Origin: Wallacemonas rigidus
Lineage: Eukaryota > Euglenozoa > Kinetoplastea > Trypanosomatida > Trypanosomatidae
Direction of reading: 5' to 3'
DNA length: 64,000 nucleotides
Assembly: GCA_030849045.1 (NCBI GenBank)
Contig: JASAOL010000552.1
Span: 1 to 64,000 of the forward strand
Shown here: positions 1 through 10,275 of the stretch, piece after piece
Layout: each line of letters starts with the position of its first letter
Numbering within the stretch: the first letter of the stretch is position 1
Notes under the pieces: generated by a model
The model's input: only the letters and a program-made list of their open reading frames with translations
Told to the model about the DNA's origin: nothing
Database searches by the model: none
Made by a program: the position numbers and the translations under genes

Positions 1-365
1 CGACATCGCCACGGACAGCTTGCGCCGGTTGCCGCCAGAGAGTTCACGGGACGTTGTCTTGCGGTAGTCGGTGAGCTCGCAGAGGCGCTAGAGACCTTCG
101 CCAACGCGATGACGGTGTGCGCATGTTTATAGACGCAGACCTCCTCCGCCGTGTCCACAGGCCCACCAGAGTACGGGGCGTGGCACTCATCCGAGGTGTA
201 GTCCTCGGCCTGCTTCTTGGGGGGCTTATCGCCGCCGGACGACGTGAAGTCACCGGGCGAGTCGCCGAAGAAGCCTGGATCCTGAAACGGCTCCATGGCA
301 GATGACACAGCGATGATCGGAGTGTCCGAAGAGCTCGGTGGCGGTGTGACGCGGCGACTGGGCAT
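1..365 (-). pseudogene. Broken ABCA-type ABC transporter gene (relic, cut by window edge)
   Basis: Reading leftward from an ATG at 365, one frame stays open to the window edge and gives a polar, Pro/Ser-rich N-terminus with a segment CVYKHAHTVIAL. A different frame, over positions 1-108, encodes LCELTDYRKTTSRELSGGNR followed by RKLSVAMS, which is an unmistakable ABC signature region of the ABCA subfamily. That frame has an in-frame TAG at 90-88 just before RLCELTDY, where CAG (Gln) would be expected. An intact ABCA protein has membrane and Walker A regions before the signature, which cannot fit in the roughly 80 codons available. I infer an N-terminal piece joined to a nucleotide-binding-domain piece by an internal deletion, with a frame change and a stop. 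Trypanosomatid ABCA genes often occur in tandem arrays, so this may be a dead copy at the edge of an array. An assembly error is the main alternative. Confidence 0.6.
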
Positions 366-2732
366 CGCGATCAGTTCGAGAAGAGCGGGAGCGCGAACGC
401 AGCACGGACCCGTAGGCCACCGAAATCGAAGTGCGGAAGAATGCGGCCTTGCTCGAAAAGATATGATTGGTGAAAGCAACAGAAACGATTCAGCAAGCGA
501 AAGCGTGGAGCTCAGGGGAAGCGGGATTGACAGAGCGCACACGTGACATGCAACAACGAAAGAAAAAAAGGACAACAGTCACAAAAAAAAAGGGGGAGGA
601 AACCAAAAGATGAAACAAATCACTGGCAGTTCACAAGTCACGTGATGATATGTGCTCAGAGGGGGGAAGACGCTAAAAGAGGGAAGCTTTGATATCGTTT
701 GCGGACGGTTCAGTGGCACACACGAAAAAAGTGGGAAAAACCAGCGACAAAACTGCACAATGGACTGCTTTTTCCGCGAAGGCGTGAGCTCGCTTTTCCT
801 CTGGTGCAGTGGCTTTCGTTTAAGTGACTTAAGCGCGAGTGGTGCTGAACAGCGTCTTTATTCACCAAGGTCTTTACGAAGCTGCTCGCTCGCTCTCTCT
901 CTCTCTCGTGTGTAGAGCGAGTCGCACACACAAAGAAAAGAAAAATGAGCGACGAAGGGGTGTACGAAGAAAGGGGGAAAAAAAGTAGTAGTGAGCAAGT
1001 AAAGTAAGCGTGAACAAAAAGAGAGAGGAAGCGATGGGACGGCCCGCTGTGCGTATCTCTCCGATGGATGCGAAAGGTGGTTGTCGCCCCCCCCCCCCTT
1101 CAATTTACGCTCACAGAGGGGCGAGCGAAAAGAAACATAATAAGGGCAGAAGAGGAAACGGAGGCGCGCTGCGAGTTCGTTGCGAGCCGCGCCGTTTGCT
1201 TCGCCAGGTCGTTTTTGTGTACCGAGAAAGACCTTGTAGTCGGGGTTTCCGTGATACCGAGATACCTGCTGAGGGAGAGCGAAGTAAAATAAAAACAGTG
1301 ACGCATACGCACAGAAGCAGAGAAGCAGAGGTACGGAAGAGGAGAGAGAGACAGAGAGAGCGATGAGGGGGAAAAAAAGTGGAAGAATGGCATACGCACC
1401 AGCGCACTACCGCACGAAATCCGTTTGCGGGAAACGGGAGCCGGTGGCGAGCGAGCACACACAGACATACCGCAGGGCTTCGTCCCCCCGGGGGTGTTAC
1501 ATCTGCGTTGTGCAGAAGAGGTATCGCACCCCAGGTAGGTGAGCAGCAGCCAAGAGAAGACGGTAAGCCAGCGTGGACGCGCTTTGGTCAGATGGAGAAG
1601 GTGTCGCGGATGTCGCGACGCTGACAGTCGTTTCCGCGATGGCATTGGCCATTTTTCTGTGATATCAGCGCACGCAGAATGCAGCAACTCGTGCCCTTTT
1701 TTGAAGAGCACCGTGTCGTTTTCATTATGTTGTGTGTGCCTGTGTGTCTTTTTTTTTTTTTTGAGTGTATTGACTTTTCATTTACTCCGTGTGACACAGA
1801 CGTGCACACACGCACAGACAAGAGAGCGCACACCCACGGCAACCGTCGACGCATCCATCAAGTACCCTTTGAACGCTCCTTCTCTTAATGTCTACACACA
1901 ATGAAAACGGAGACAAGGAGAGGTGCGCGTGAGAGGTGGGAGCGAGACGAAAAGCACGGAGGCGAGTACATCCTCGAGTGCGTGAGGCGAGACATGTGCT
2001 TGGGCAATCCACAATAGTGGACAGCTTCACGGTACAGACGACCGTGGCGCGAGGATTCGCTAATAGGAAGGGAGAGAGAAGAGGAAAGGTACGAAAAAAA
2101 AAACAAGAAAAAAAACAGAAAAAAAAGAGAGAGCGAAAATTTCAACAAAAAGAAACACAGAAAACACACAGGTCCCCGTCGTGAAGCCCAAGAAAAAGAG
2201 AGAGAAGAGAGAAATGGGCAGTACCTCTCTCTCTCTTTTCACGGGACCAGAGAATAATAAAAAAACACGGGACAAACAAACAAAAGCGCACCTGACAACT
2301 GCAAGCAAACAAAATAAATGTCTGAGACAGAGAGGGACAAGGGAAATAGCGCGGCAAGGGAGAAAAAAAAAAAGCAAACGCCACAAAAGAACAGAAAACG
2401 GACAGGGAGAGGACACAGAACAAATGAACCGACGCTTTGCATTCGGTGTCTGACGACGAGACCCGATCCAGGCAGGCACACAGACGCACGCACATAAGTA
2501 AAAATAGGTGCCTTCCGATGTGGATGCTTCTCTGTGTAACGAGCCTACCTGTCCGCAGTGTACCAGCTGCGTGTCTAAATATGAGCCTTGTGCTTCTTGT
2601 TCGCGCCGCGTGCACATCTGTGAGCATCTGTGAGTATGTGTATTGTTTTACTGCTATTCTCGAACGGTTCGTCCCAAGTTCGCTCATTCACTCGTTAGCC
2701 TTCTTGTTTTCCTTTCCACGCACGAGCCCTCT
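366..2732. other. Intergenic region, SKP1 3' UTR and ABCA-relic 5' region
   Basis: No convincing gene. It holds repeated purine-rich runs on the plus strand (around 554-604, 950-985, 1310-1380 and 2080-2150), which are pyrimidine tracts in the sense transcript, a (CT)n run near 890-906 and a run of ten Cs near 1090. A plausible trans-splice acceptor for the ABCA relic is the AG at 512-511, which follows the tract at 554-604. Open frames here are low-complexity and change frame at homopolymers. Confidence 0.6.
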
Positions 2733-3284
2733 CTACGACTCCTCACACCAGCGGTTCTCCTCTCGGATCTTCTCCTCCTCCTCAGGTGTGAAGTCATTCT
2801 CAATGTTGAAGAGCGTGCGAATCTCCTCAGCTGACTTGCCGCGGATCATGCTGGCCACGCAGGCACACGTCAGGTCCAGAAGATCCTTCACGTTGAGGAA
2901 ATTCGCAGCCATGATGACATCGATCAGGACCTCGTGTTGGCGCTCGTCATGGTCTTTAAGAAGCTTGTGGAAAAGAAAGTTCTGATCCCAGTCGCACAGA
3001 AGGCTATCGATCTTGGTTTTGAGTGGCTTCTCGATTGGCTCCGCACGGTTGTTGCAGTGGTACTCCATGTACTCAAGAACTAAGCTGAGAGTGCGACCAG
3101 AGACGTTGGGGATCGGGATGACGGCGTCAGTGCCCTCCTGATCGTCAAGCATGTCCTTCAGCAGACCAGACATCTTCGCGGACTCGCGGGACACCTTGAA
3201 TTCTTGAGGAGGTTGATCGTTGCTCTGAAGCACGCAGAACTTGGAAAAATCGACTCCCTCATGGGAGGTCAGCTTCTCAGGCAT
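2733..3284 (-). CDS. SKP1: SKP1, S-phase kinase-associated protein 1 (SCF ubiquitin ligase adaptor)
   Basis: SKP1 links cullin 1 to F-box proteins in SCF ubiquitin ligases, in nucleus and cytosol. The 183-residue product has the family layout: an N-terminal BTB/POZ fold (VLQSNDQPPQEFKVSRESAK, then a DMLDDQEG acidic stretch and IPIPNVSGRTL), a WDQNFL segment, and the C-terminal helical F-box-binding region AANFLNVKDLLDLTCACVA with IRGKSAEEIRTLFNI and NDFTPEEEEKIREENRWC. The end WCEES is the usual SKP1 tail. Common SKP1 proteins are about 160 residues, so this one is slightly long, mainly between the BTB fold and the C-terminal helices. The frame can be read 18 codons further upstream, but only to a GTG, so the first ATG at 3284 was chosen. 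An AG at 3302-3301 is a possible splice site, giving a very short 5' UTR. Next in transcription order is the ABCA relic, 2.4 kb downstream. Confidence 0.95.
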   Translation of the reverse strand: MPEKLTSHEGVDFSKFCVLQSNDQPPQEFKVSRESAKMSGLLKDMLDDQEGTDAVIPIPNVSGRTLSLVLEYMEYHCNNRAEPIEKPLKTKIDSLLCDWDQNFLFHKLLKDHDERQHEVLIDVIMAANFLNVKDLLDLTCACVASMIRGKSAEEIRTLFNIENDFTPEEEEKIREENRWCEES

Positions 3285-4371
3285 CTTGTTCGATGATACG
3301 CTCGCGGGGAGGTGGTAAGCGATCTGCGAGGTCTTCACGCTGTGGTTGCCGGTTCACTTTTGAATGCGCCTTTTGTTTCTCTCTCACGCGTGTCTTTTCT
3401 AGTCGTCCTTTTGCAACGAGAATCGCGTATCTGTGTTACTTGGGCACACGCTTTTTTTTTTTTGTTGTTGTTGTTGTTGTCCTTCTCGGTCCTTTTTTTT
3501 TTTGTTAAGGTTTCTTTTCCGGTTTATGTGCTTACAAGAGGCACGAGAGAGAGAGAGAGGGGGGGGAGAGGCGTCTGGACAAGAGAGCGAAACAAGAGGA
3601 AACAAAGAAAAAGACTCGATCACTCTTTTGTTTAGTTTGTTCTATCGCATGCGAAGCGGTCGTAAGAAAGGCACGTCATTGACGACGCCAAGTGGCAAAA
3701 CCGACAGAAAGAGGGGCGTGCGAGAGAAGGAGAGTGGGGAGAGTGGGGAGAGTGGGGAGAGGAGTAGAGGAAGCTCATTCGTGACACAATCGAACTGTCG
3801 ACGAGACAATGTCGCACAGAAGCACAGCAGACACAAACGAGTGTCACGCGTGGTGATTCGCTGCGGGCATGGTGTAACGCGAGCTGTGAAGTGGTGAGTT
3901 CAATCCTCTTCCAATAAAGCAAAAAGGAAGCGCGGCGCGCAACGGTCATCGTCGCCAACACTCCATCACCATCCGAGTCCACATGAGCCGTCCTCAAAGC
4001 AAGAACAGCAGAACGAGGCGATACGCCTAGTTGGTGCATCGTGTGTGTGTTTCAACGTGTTTTGTTTTTTTTCCAACGTGTGAGCCCACAGAAGTGGACT
4101 GCGGTTCAGTGTGCAGGCGCGTGAGCGAATCTGGCGGAAGAGGGGGAAGAAAAAAAAAAAAGCAAAAGCGCAATCAACCAAGCATCCGGAGAGGGGGAAA
4201 CAGAAAAAGAGAAAAGAGGGGTCGATAGCATACGCGTGGAAGCAGCCAGCCCTAACACGTGCACAACGCCAAGCAACGTCGCGGCGTGAGGAGGCCAGGT
4301 TTTGGGAAAACAATGGTGGCGCCCACGAACGGCAGAAGGGGGATATAAAGCGCGGGCAGACGTCGTCATAG
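3285..4371. other. Intergenic region with simple repeats
   Basis: No gene seen. It contains a T run followed by (TTG)6 at about 3451-3480, a (GA)n/G run at 3545-3570 and three copies of a 9-base unit AGAGTGGGG at 3731-3758. Purine-rich plus-strand stretches serve as candidate pyrimidine tracts for SKP1 trans-splicing. Confidence 0.55.
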
Positions 4372-6372
4372 TTAGTCACCTTCGCGTGGTGGTTTCAACG
4401 GCACTGAGGCCGGTGGTGGACCACTCCGTGTCGCGTGTGGGGCATCCGCTGCCGCCGTCTCTCCCACACCCAACGCACTACGGAAGAGGTTGTTGAAGTT
4501 GGTGAGGCCCTGTGTCAGTGCAGCCGTCGCGGCGTTTTCGCGGAGGAGACTCGCCACGGCAGAAGCGTCGCGCGGGGCGGTGCGACCACCCAGATCAGCG
4601 TCGGGACGCGCCACGGGCTGCACATAGCCGTCGTCATCGTCTTCGTCATCGTTGTTGGTGTCGATGTGCGAGACGCGCGCGGGTGCGGTCTCGTCGGCGT
4701 CAAGAGGCAGTGACTCCACCACCACCGCCGTCGTACCGCGACCCTTGCGGCTTCGCGCGACTGTAGAAGTAGCACCACTATCTGCGTTCTCTTCCTCCCC
4801 CTCACGTTGGCGGCGGCGCAGCAGAGATTGGCTTTTGGTACCCACACATTCTTTGCACTTGAAGCCATTCCGGCGCCTGACCATCTCTCTGTCATAACGA
4901 CCACACACGACACAATAAATCTGCGGCGATCCCGTGGTATCCTTGACCTGCTTCGAACGCAGCACGTCGACATCCACGCGCGCCTCCTGCTCGTCCTCGT
5001 GACGCGCGCGGTGCAGAATGACGTCGGTGTCGGCAAAGTTCATGTCTGCGTTGCGCTCATCCCGGTCGCTGTCCTCATCGAAGTGTAGCGCGCCGTCGAC
5101 GCGGACGCCGTAGTCGCTGGTGACGGCGTGCTGCACAAGCTCGTCCAGTGTCGGATCGCGATCGAAGAGGCCGTCGAGGGTCGCGTCTTGATGGCCGCCG
5201 TCCGTGCGTGGGCCACCCTCCTCCTTTGCGCCGTCCACTGCAAAGAAGTCGTCGTCCGAGTCCTCGGCGTTCTCCTGGTCCATGAGCTTCCCTCGACGAT
5301 AGAAAATCGTGCCGAGGGTGTCGTCGATGACGTCGTTGACACTCAGCGCGGTATCCACGTTGGAGCGCAGGTTGTTTGTCTTGTTGTCCTTCATGTACAT
5401 GGGCACGGCCGCCATTTCCTCGTCCAGCTTATCACGACCAAAGGCCGCCCGGTGCAGCAACGACACGGGAAACAGCTCGAAGCACATGAGTAAGTCCTGG
5501 ATCGTCGCCGTAGTCAGCTCCGCGTCGTGTTTACTGGCACCGAGGTAAAGCATACCAGTGGAGGCAGCCACATTGACCGCAACGGACTGCCAATAGCTAA
5601 AGAAAATAATCGACTTGATGCACAAAAACTTGAGAAAAGTCTTCGCGTAGTGCATCTCTTTGCCGCACTCGATTTCGAAAAGCACCAGGTAGTAGAGCGA
5701 CCATGTGAGGCTCAGGTTAATGATGATACAATTGTACGTGTAGACGTTGTTAACCGCGAAGGTGCCCTCCTGGTAGATGCCAAAGGGGTTTGTGACCAGC
5801 GCGATGAACGAGGTGACGGGCTTGATGAGCGCACACTGTAGGACCCAGCGTTTGCAGCGCAGGTAAAACGCCGTGTCCAGCGGATAGTGCGTCAGGCAGC
5901 AGAGCGGAAACGGGTGCACGCCGACGTAGCGCTTCTTCTTCAGCGAGCGCAGAAGTTGTCCTTCACCGCCGCAGTACGCGATCATGAGCATGAAGAAGAT
6001 GTACAGGACAAAGCTCTCGTACGTATCCCGCACAGTAACCAGGAAGAATCGCCACTGCGTGAACAGCAAGGACATGGCGGAGAAGACGGCGTAGATGGGA
6101 ATCATCGCAATGATGCGCATCTCTAGCACCTGTAGCTTGGGATAGTCGAGGCGCGAGAGGTGCTCACGGAGATCCACAAACGACACAAAGCACGACAACA
6201 CGCTGAACAAGCACGCCGCGTAACGGAGACCATTCGAGTTCACCCACGTCAAGTCGAGGCCCTTCTTGTGCCTGGGGCCCGAGGTACTGTTAGACGAGGT
6301 GGCCTCTTCCACGCTAAGCGCCACAGCTGTGCGGAGTGTCCAACGAAGAACCGCATCTGTTGCGTTGGCCAT
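4372..6372 (-). CDS. TMEM184 / organic solute transporter alpha (DUF300) family membrane protein with long acidic tail
   Basis: A 666-residue multi-pass membrane protein. Residues about 45-315 match the TMEM184/OST-alpha family: the hallmark MRIIAMIPIYAVFSAMSLLF at 85-104, RDTYESFVLYIFFMLMIAYC at 115-134, then a GGEG segment and further hydrophobic helices, NPFGIYQEGTF and a final pair of helices. Members are seven-transmembrane proteins of the plasma membrane or endosomes. Some transport organic solutes and most have no known role. The tail (about 320-666) is unusually long, acidic and disordered, and holds a Cys4 motif: CVVC at 487-490 and CKEC at 506-509, separated by 15 residues, like a small zinc ribbon. 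The upstream frame reaches only a TTG through pyrimidine-rich sequence, so the ATG at 6372 (MANATDAV) was chosen. The substrate cannot be deduced. Confidence 0.85.
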   Translation of the reverse strand: MANATDAVLRWTLRTAVALSVEEATSSNSTSGPRHKKGLDLTWVNSNGLRYAACLFSVLSCFVSFVDLREHLSRLDYPKLQVLEMRIIAMIPIYAVFSAMSLLFTQWRFFLVTVRDTYESFVLYIFFMLMIAYCGGEGQLLRSLKKKRYVGVHPFPLCCLTHYPLDTAFYLRCKRWVLQCALIKPVTSFIALVTNPFGIYQEGTFAVNNVYTYNCIIINLSLTWSLYYLVLFEIECGKEMHYAKTFLKFLCIKSIIFFSYWQSVAVNVAASTGMLYLGASKHDAELTTATIQDLLMCFELFPVSLLHRAAFGRDKLDEEMAAVPMYMKDNKTNNLRSNVDTALSVNDVIDDTLGTIFYRRGKLMDQENAEDSDDDFFAVDGAKEEGGPRTDGGHQDATLDGLFDRDPTLDELVQHAVTSDYGVRVDGALHFDEDSDRDERNADMNFADTDVILHRARHEDEQEARVDVDVLRSKQVKDTTGSPQIYCVVCGRYDREMVRRRNGFKCKECVGTKSQSLLRRRQREGEEENADSGATSTVARSRKGRGTTAVVVESLPLDADETAPARVSHIDTNNDDEDDDDGYVQPVARPDADLGGRTAPRDASAVASLLRENAATAALTQGLTNFNNLFRSALGVGETAAADAPHATRSGPPPASVPLKPPREGD

Positions 6373-7321
6373 TTCACCGAGAAGGGAGGAGGTGTACGGG
6401 AAAAATGTAGCGGAAAAAAGTGGGGCACGCGGCAAAACGATAGTGCTCTACGAACACACACACACACACAAACACAATTGGAGGTGAAGCGAGTGGAGCG
6501 GGGGAAAAAAAAAAGCGCGGAACGCAGGACACAGTGAATGCGGCCAAGAAAGCAAAAAGAAAAAAGCCACTGCGAACACACACCGCGGAAAAAAAAGGAC
6601 AAACTAAGATTCCACGCTACTATTGTCGAACGCGTGACAACAGTGGGACGCACGCACACACAGAAAATGACAGAGGATATGAAGCAGAGAGAGAGGGGGG
6701 AGGAGGAGCACAAGAAGAAACTGAATGATTTTTTATCGGGAAGGGAAGAAGGGAGAAAAACGGTCACCAAGGACATGGACGAGACCTTCTGTTCAGTGCG
6801 CCGCGTAGGATTGGCCGAGGCGCGCATCCATCGTAAATCCGCTACCGTTCGTCTCATGGCGGATACCGGTCTCTCTTCCCTCTTTTTCATCACTGAGGGG
6901 GATGCACCGATGGTATACAGGCGTAGAGGTTGAAACGCCCGCGTCCGTGAAACCCACTGGTGCGGCCACTGTATGTGAGTGTGGATGTTCGCGTCGGGGG
7001 AGAAGTGCGCCACGCCATGAGTCTATGCGGGCCTCACACGGGCAGCACGCATACATCGAGACCGAAAAGGTTCATTCTTGACAGTGGTGTGCCGCTCCTT
7101 GTCAGTGACACCTCCACACACTTGTTTGTGCGGTGGGATGATGATTATGACTTGGTTTGCATATCTCTCAAGAGATAATTGATCAGAAAAGAAAAAGAAA
7201 AAAAAAGCGAGCACACACGGGCGCTCACCTGTTGCTTTACCTTTTTTTTTTCGCTCATACTCCGCGCTAATTCGAAAGGAACCATCACACACGGCATCTG
7301 TTTACTTCACGCGCGAGCGCT
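6373..7321. other. Intergenic region between uS8 and TMEM184-like genes
   Basis: No gene seen. A (CA)n run at 6452-6470 and A-rich plus-strand stretches at 6500-6600 and 7180-7205 are the main features. The latter lie just 3' of the ribosomal protein gene and are U-rich in its 3' UTR. Confidence 0.55.
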
Positions 7322-7714
7322 CTAGTAGAAGAAGCCGAGGACCTTGCCGCCAGTGTGGCGAGAGCGAGCCTCCTCGTGGTCCATGATGCCCAGAGAGGTG
7401 GTCAGCACCACGAAGCCGAACTGACGGGAGGGGAGAATGTTCTTAATCCACTTCTCGTACTCGGACGTGTTGCAGTCGAAGCGGGGGCAGATCGCACCGC
7501 ACTTGTTCAGGCGGCCGTTCAGGTTCACGACGATCTTGCCAGCGCGGTGGTCGTCGATGATTTCGAACTCACCAATGTAGCCGTGCTTCTGCATGACCTG
7601 CAGGAACTTCACCACCACCTTGGAGGAGGGGCGGATCAGCACCTGACGCTTGCCGCGGCGCTCCGCACTGGAGATGGTGCGGAGCGCGTTCGCCAGAACG
7701 CTCATCATCGTCAT
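7322..7714 (-). CDS. RPS15A: 40S ribosomal protein S15A (uS8)
   Basis: The 130-residue product is co-linear with eukaryotic uS8/S15A along its whole length. It starts [14 protein letters not shown] and carries [55 protein letters not shown] and the invariant C-terminal block [34 protein letters not shown]. uS8 binds the central domain of small-subunit rRNA and is needed for 40S assembly. The length equals the family norm and no residues are missing. The ATG at 7714 gives the conserved N-terminus. A clean trans-splice acceptor lies 27 bases upstream (7743-7742). Codon use is strongly GC-ended, as for highly expressed trypanosomatid genes. Only one copy is present in the window. Confidence 0.98.
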   Translation of the reverse strand: MTMMSVLANALRTISSAERRGKRQVLIRPSSKVVVKFLQVMQKHGYIGEFEIIDDHRAGKIVVNLNGRLNKCGAICPRFDCNTSEYEKWIKNILPSRQFGFVVLTTSLGIMDHEEARSRHTGGKVLGFFY

Positions 7715-8317
7715 CTTGGGCGACTAGGATAAGGTTAAAAGCTGTTGTCGACAAAGGTTCAATAGAGGTATTTTAAAGGAAAAAGCAATCAGAGAGAAGG
7801 TACAGGTGACAGGTATGGGTAAGGGAACAGAGGACGGTGACGGAGGTGCCCGTGTGCCTGGATGTCCATGCGCGTTGTGTGCAGGGCAATAGAGCGCGTC
7901 GAGGTGCGTGAAGTGAGCTCCACCGGCAGTCGAAATCACGCTGGCGGCAGAGCGAGGAAGGTAAACCCTTGCGGTCGTGAGACAACGTGTTGCTCCGGGA
8001 GAAACACAAAGAGACTATCCCTTTTCGCCCTATCGCTGCGGTGCCACGAAAGACGGGAGACGTGAGGCCTAGCTGATGTCTGTGTGCCGGATCTGGGCGT
8101 GCCCGCACTTGATTGAGTTCTTGTGGCTCTTATCGCAGTGCGTACGTACGCATTGATTCGTTACTCGTGGGGGAAAAGACGGACGTTGAAAACAAGAAAA
8201 AAAAAAGCGAACGAAAGAGACTGTGCTCATCCTTGCTGCCTCACGTTTGAGAATAGCACGATGACTGAGCGAACACGACACGATCACAAAACAAAAACAA
8301 AAACGCACAGTGCTCAT
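7715..8317. other. Intergenic region between methyltransferase-like and uS8 genes
   Basis: About 600 bases without a gene. Apart from the uS8 splice signals near its left end it holds A-rich plus-strand runs (8190-8220, 8285-8310) that are U-rich in the sense transcript and belong to the 3' UTR of the upstream gene. Confidence 0.55.
7742..7800 (-). promoter_or_regulatory. Predicted spliced-leader trans-splice acceptor for the uS8 gene
   Basis: On the minus strand a pyrimidine-rich tract (7800-7772) is followed about 30 bases on by the dinucleotide AG at 7743-7742, giving a 5' UTR of about 27 bases before the ATG at 7714. This is the standard kinetoplastid arrangement. A second AG at 7725-7724 is an alternative. 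Confidence 0.55.
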
Positions 8318-9424
8318 TTACTTCTGGAGCGCGCTCACGAGGCCGCTCTCCTTGAGCGCCACCAGACCATGTACGACCTCGACGTGTCGTGCGAGGAGCG
8401 CCACCTTCGCCCCTCGCATGACTTCCTGCTGACGACGCGCGCCAGGGCCACACCAAACATACCACATCGACTTGAAGTGTGAGTGCGCGTGGCCAGCGTT
8501 CGTCGGGTGCTCGAAGTCGTACGTTGAGCGCGGGACAAGGTAGAAAGGCTCTGTCGGTAGCGGACCGGCTGGGCGGCTGTCTGCAGCCCTGGCCGACGTG
8601 TCCATTGTGTCTGCTGCCTCCGCGGAGGATGGCTCGCCTGCCGATGCGGAGGTTGACGCTGGCGGCGTCGGCGACGACTCGGCCAAGAGAAACGGTGGGA
8701 GGGTCACGGTGATGGGCACAGGAATGGTGCGTTTGGCCGCGTTGATGTCACCTTTTCCGGTTGGCGGTGCGGGGCTGAAGTGACGTCGAATGAACGCCTT
8801 GTACCACGGCTTGCTCACGACGTAGTCCGGCGCGAGGAACGCCCACGGCTTCTCTGGCTTTGACACCAAGAAGTTCAGCATGCGTATCATGTGATCATCG
8901 CTAAAAGGTGGATTGGTCACGAGCATATCGTACGGTCCGGGAACCGTGCTCTGGCGAATGTCCTGGTAAAAGTCGCGGTTTTCGTGGAGGACGTGCTGAA
9001 CGCCCAGAGCGCGCCAACGGGTCACGACGGTGCCGGAGCAGTAGTACGGGTCGTACAGGGTAAATTTCTCCGGTGTGGATGGTCTCAGCATCTGCCGCAG
9101 CTCCGCAACGACCGGCAGCACATCCTCCAGCGCCTCCCGAGAGGTCTCGAAGTGATCGTTGAAGTTCGCCTGAAATGGGTGGAATAGTCTCGAGGCGGTC
9201 GAGGCCACCTGCCCGCCAGATGTGACTGAGGTCTGCTCGGTGGACGGTGTCGTGGGCGTTGTTCGCAGTGGCTGAGGTTGGGGCGGCCTTGCTGTGCGCG
9301 CGCCATCCTGGCGGAACGGCGGACGCGGGGTACGCGCACCCGGAGCGTGCGAAGACGCAGGACGAGGTCTCTTGACTCCTTGAGGCGGCCTCGATCGTGA
9401 TGCATGGCTATTCTCGCGGCTCAT
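8318..9424 (-). CDS. NPPF-motif methyltransferase-like protein, substrate unknown
   Basis: A 368-residue protein. Residues 1-80 are basic, Pro/Ser/Thr-rich and probably disordered. The core starts near residue 110: FTLYDPYYCSGTVVTRWRAL at 121-140 resembles an SAM-binding motif I, HENRDFYQDI at 147-156 fits motif II, and YDMLVTNPPFSDDH at 165-178 contains the (N/D)PP(F/Y) catalytic motif of amino-methyltransferases that modify N6-adenine or glutamine. KPWAFLAPDYVVSKPWY follows, then an insert rich in Ala/Ser/Pro (about 245-295) and a conserved-looking end. I recall similar short DPYYC...NPPY proteins from algae and other protists with no assigned function; that is memory, not a search result. 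The target could be DNA, RNA or protein. No nuclear or mitochondrial signal is obvious, but the basic N-terminus would suit nuclear import. It starts at the ATG at 9424. Confidence 0.75.
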   Translation of the reverse strand: MSRENSHASRSRPPQGVKRPRPASSHAPGARTPRPPFRQDGARTARPPQPQPLRTTPTTPSTEQTSVTSGGQVASTASRLFHPFQANFNDHFETSREALEDVLPVVAELRQMLRPSTPEKFTLYDPYYCSGTVVTRWRALGVQHVLHENRDFYQDIRQSTVPGPYDMLVTNPPFSDDHMIRMLNFLVSKPEKPWAFLAPDYVVSKPWYKAFIRRHFSPAPPTGKGDINAAKRTIPVPITVTLPPFLLAESSPTPPASTSASAGEPSSAEAADTMDTSARAADSRPAGPLPTEPFYLVPRSTYDFEHPTNAGHAHSHFKSMWYVWCGPGARRQQEVMRGAKVALLARHVEVVHGLVALKESGLVSALQK

Positions 9425-10275
9425 GGCTGTTCAAGCGGGCAAGCAGGGGGACAATCGAACAGTGGCACCTCAAAAAAAAAAAAGGTAATTTGAGTACCGA
9501 GCACGGGACCCGCTGAAAGATGAGGTGCGAACAAAAGAAAAAAAATGGAGAAAGCGAGGTGAAGCGAGGCACAAGTAGAGAAATCGAGGAGGTAAGCGAG
9601 GAGGTAGGCGATGTTAAACTCGATTCGGTACGAGCGAAGTGTGCGGTGTGTAAGGCATCACAGCTGACGAGGCCTTGAGTTCCATGCGCGCAGAGTGACG
9701 TGCGGAATGTCCTCTCAGCGCGCGAGACCACATCAAGTCACGCAGAGGAACACCGTCGGATGTGTGTGGGGAGTCGGTGTGGGGGGTGCGCACACGCGTG
9801 GACGACTGTGTCAGTTGAAAGAGAAAGAGATGTGCACATACGCGCAGAAGCAGAAGGAGCGACAGGGGGATGTCGGCAACCACGCCTCTACACGTGACTG
9901 TGAATCATCGCGTTCTCGTTTTTACGCCTTGTTATGCGCTGTCACTAAGACACCAGAGACATGGGCCCTCCAAGAAGCCATGACTAAGCGGAGCCGAGGG
10001 CATGAGCACACACGCGCGCGTACTGCCTCTTCCTCACACGCCCGCCTCTTGTTTCTGGTATTCGGAGTGTGGGCGTCAAAGGAGGAGGCGAGGGAAACCA
10101 ATCACGACAACAGACAACAGCAAAAAAAAAAAAGAGAGAGAGACAGAAAGGTACAGAGACCAGAGTACACCGTCTCGTGTCAGGCGCCAGTGTGAGCACA
10201 TCGAGATCCCGTGCAACACGACTTCACCCGGGCACGCTGGAGCGACGAACAGGCCAACACACTGCATCCTTTCAA
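9425..10275. other. Intergenic region between OXA1 and methyltransferase-like genes
   Basis: No gene seen. Purine-rich plus-strand tracts at 9465-9485, 9530-9550 and 10120-10160 are pyrimidine tracts in the sense transcript, and the first two probably direct splicing of the methyltransferase-like mRNA. Confidence 0.55.

Noticed and set aside
3880-3910. GAGTTCAATCCTC resembling a tRNA T-loop
   Set aside because: Stem pairing is only three bases and no acceptor stem or D-arm precedes it.
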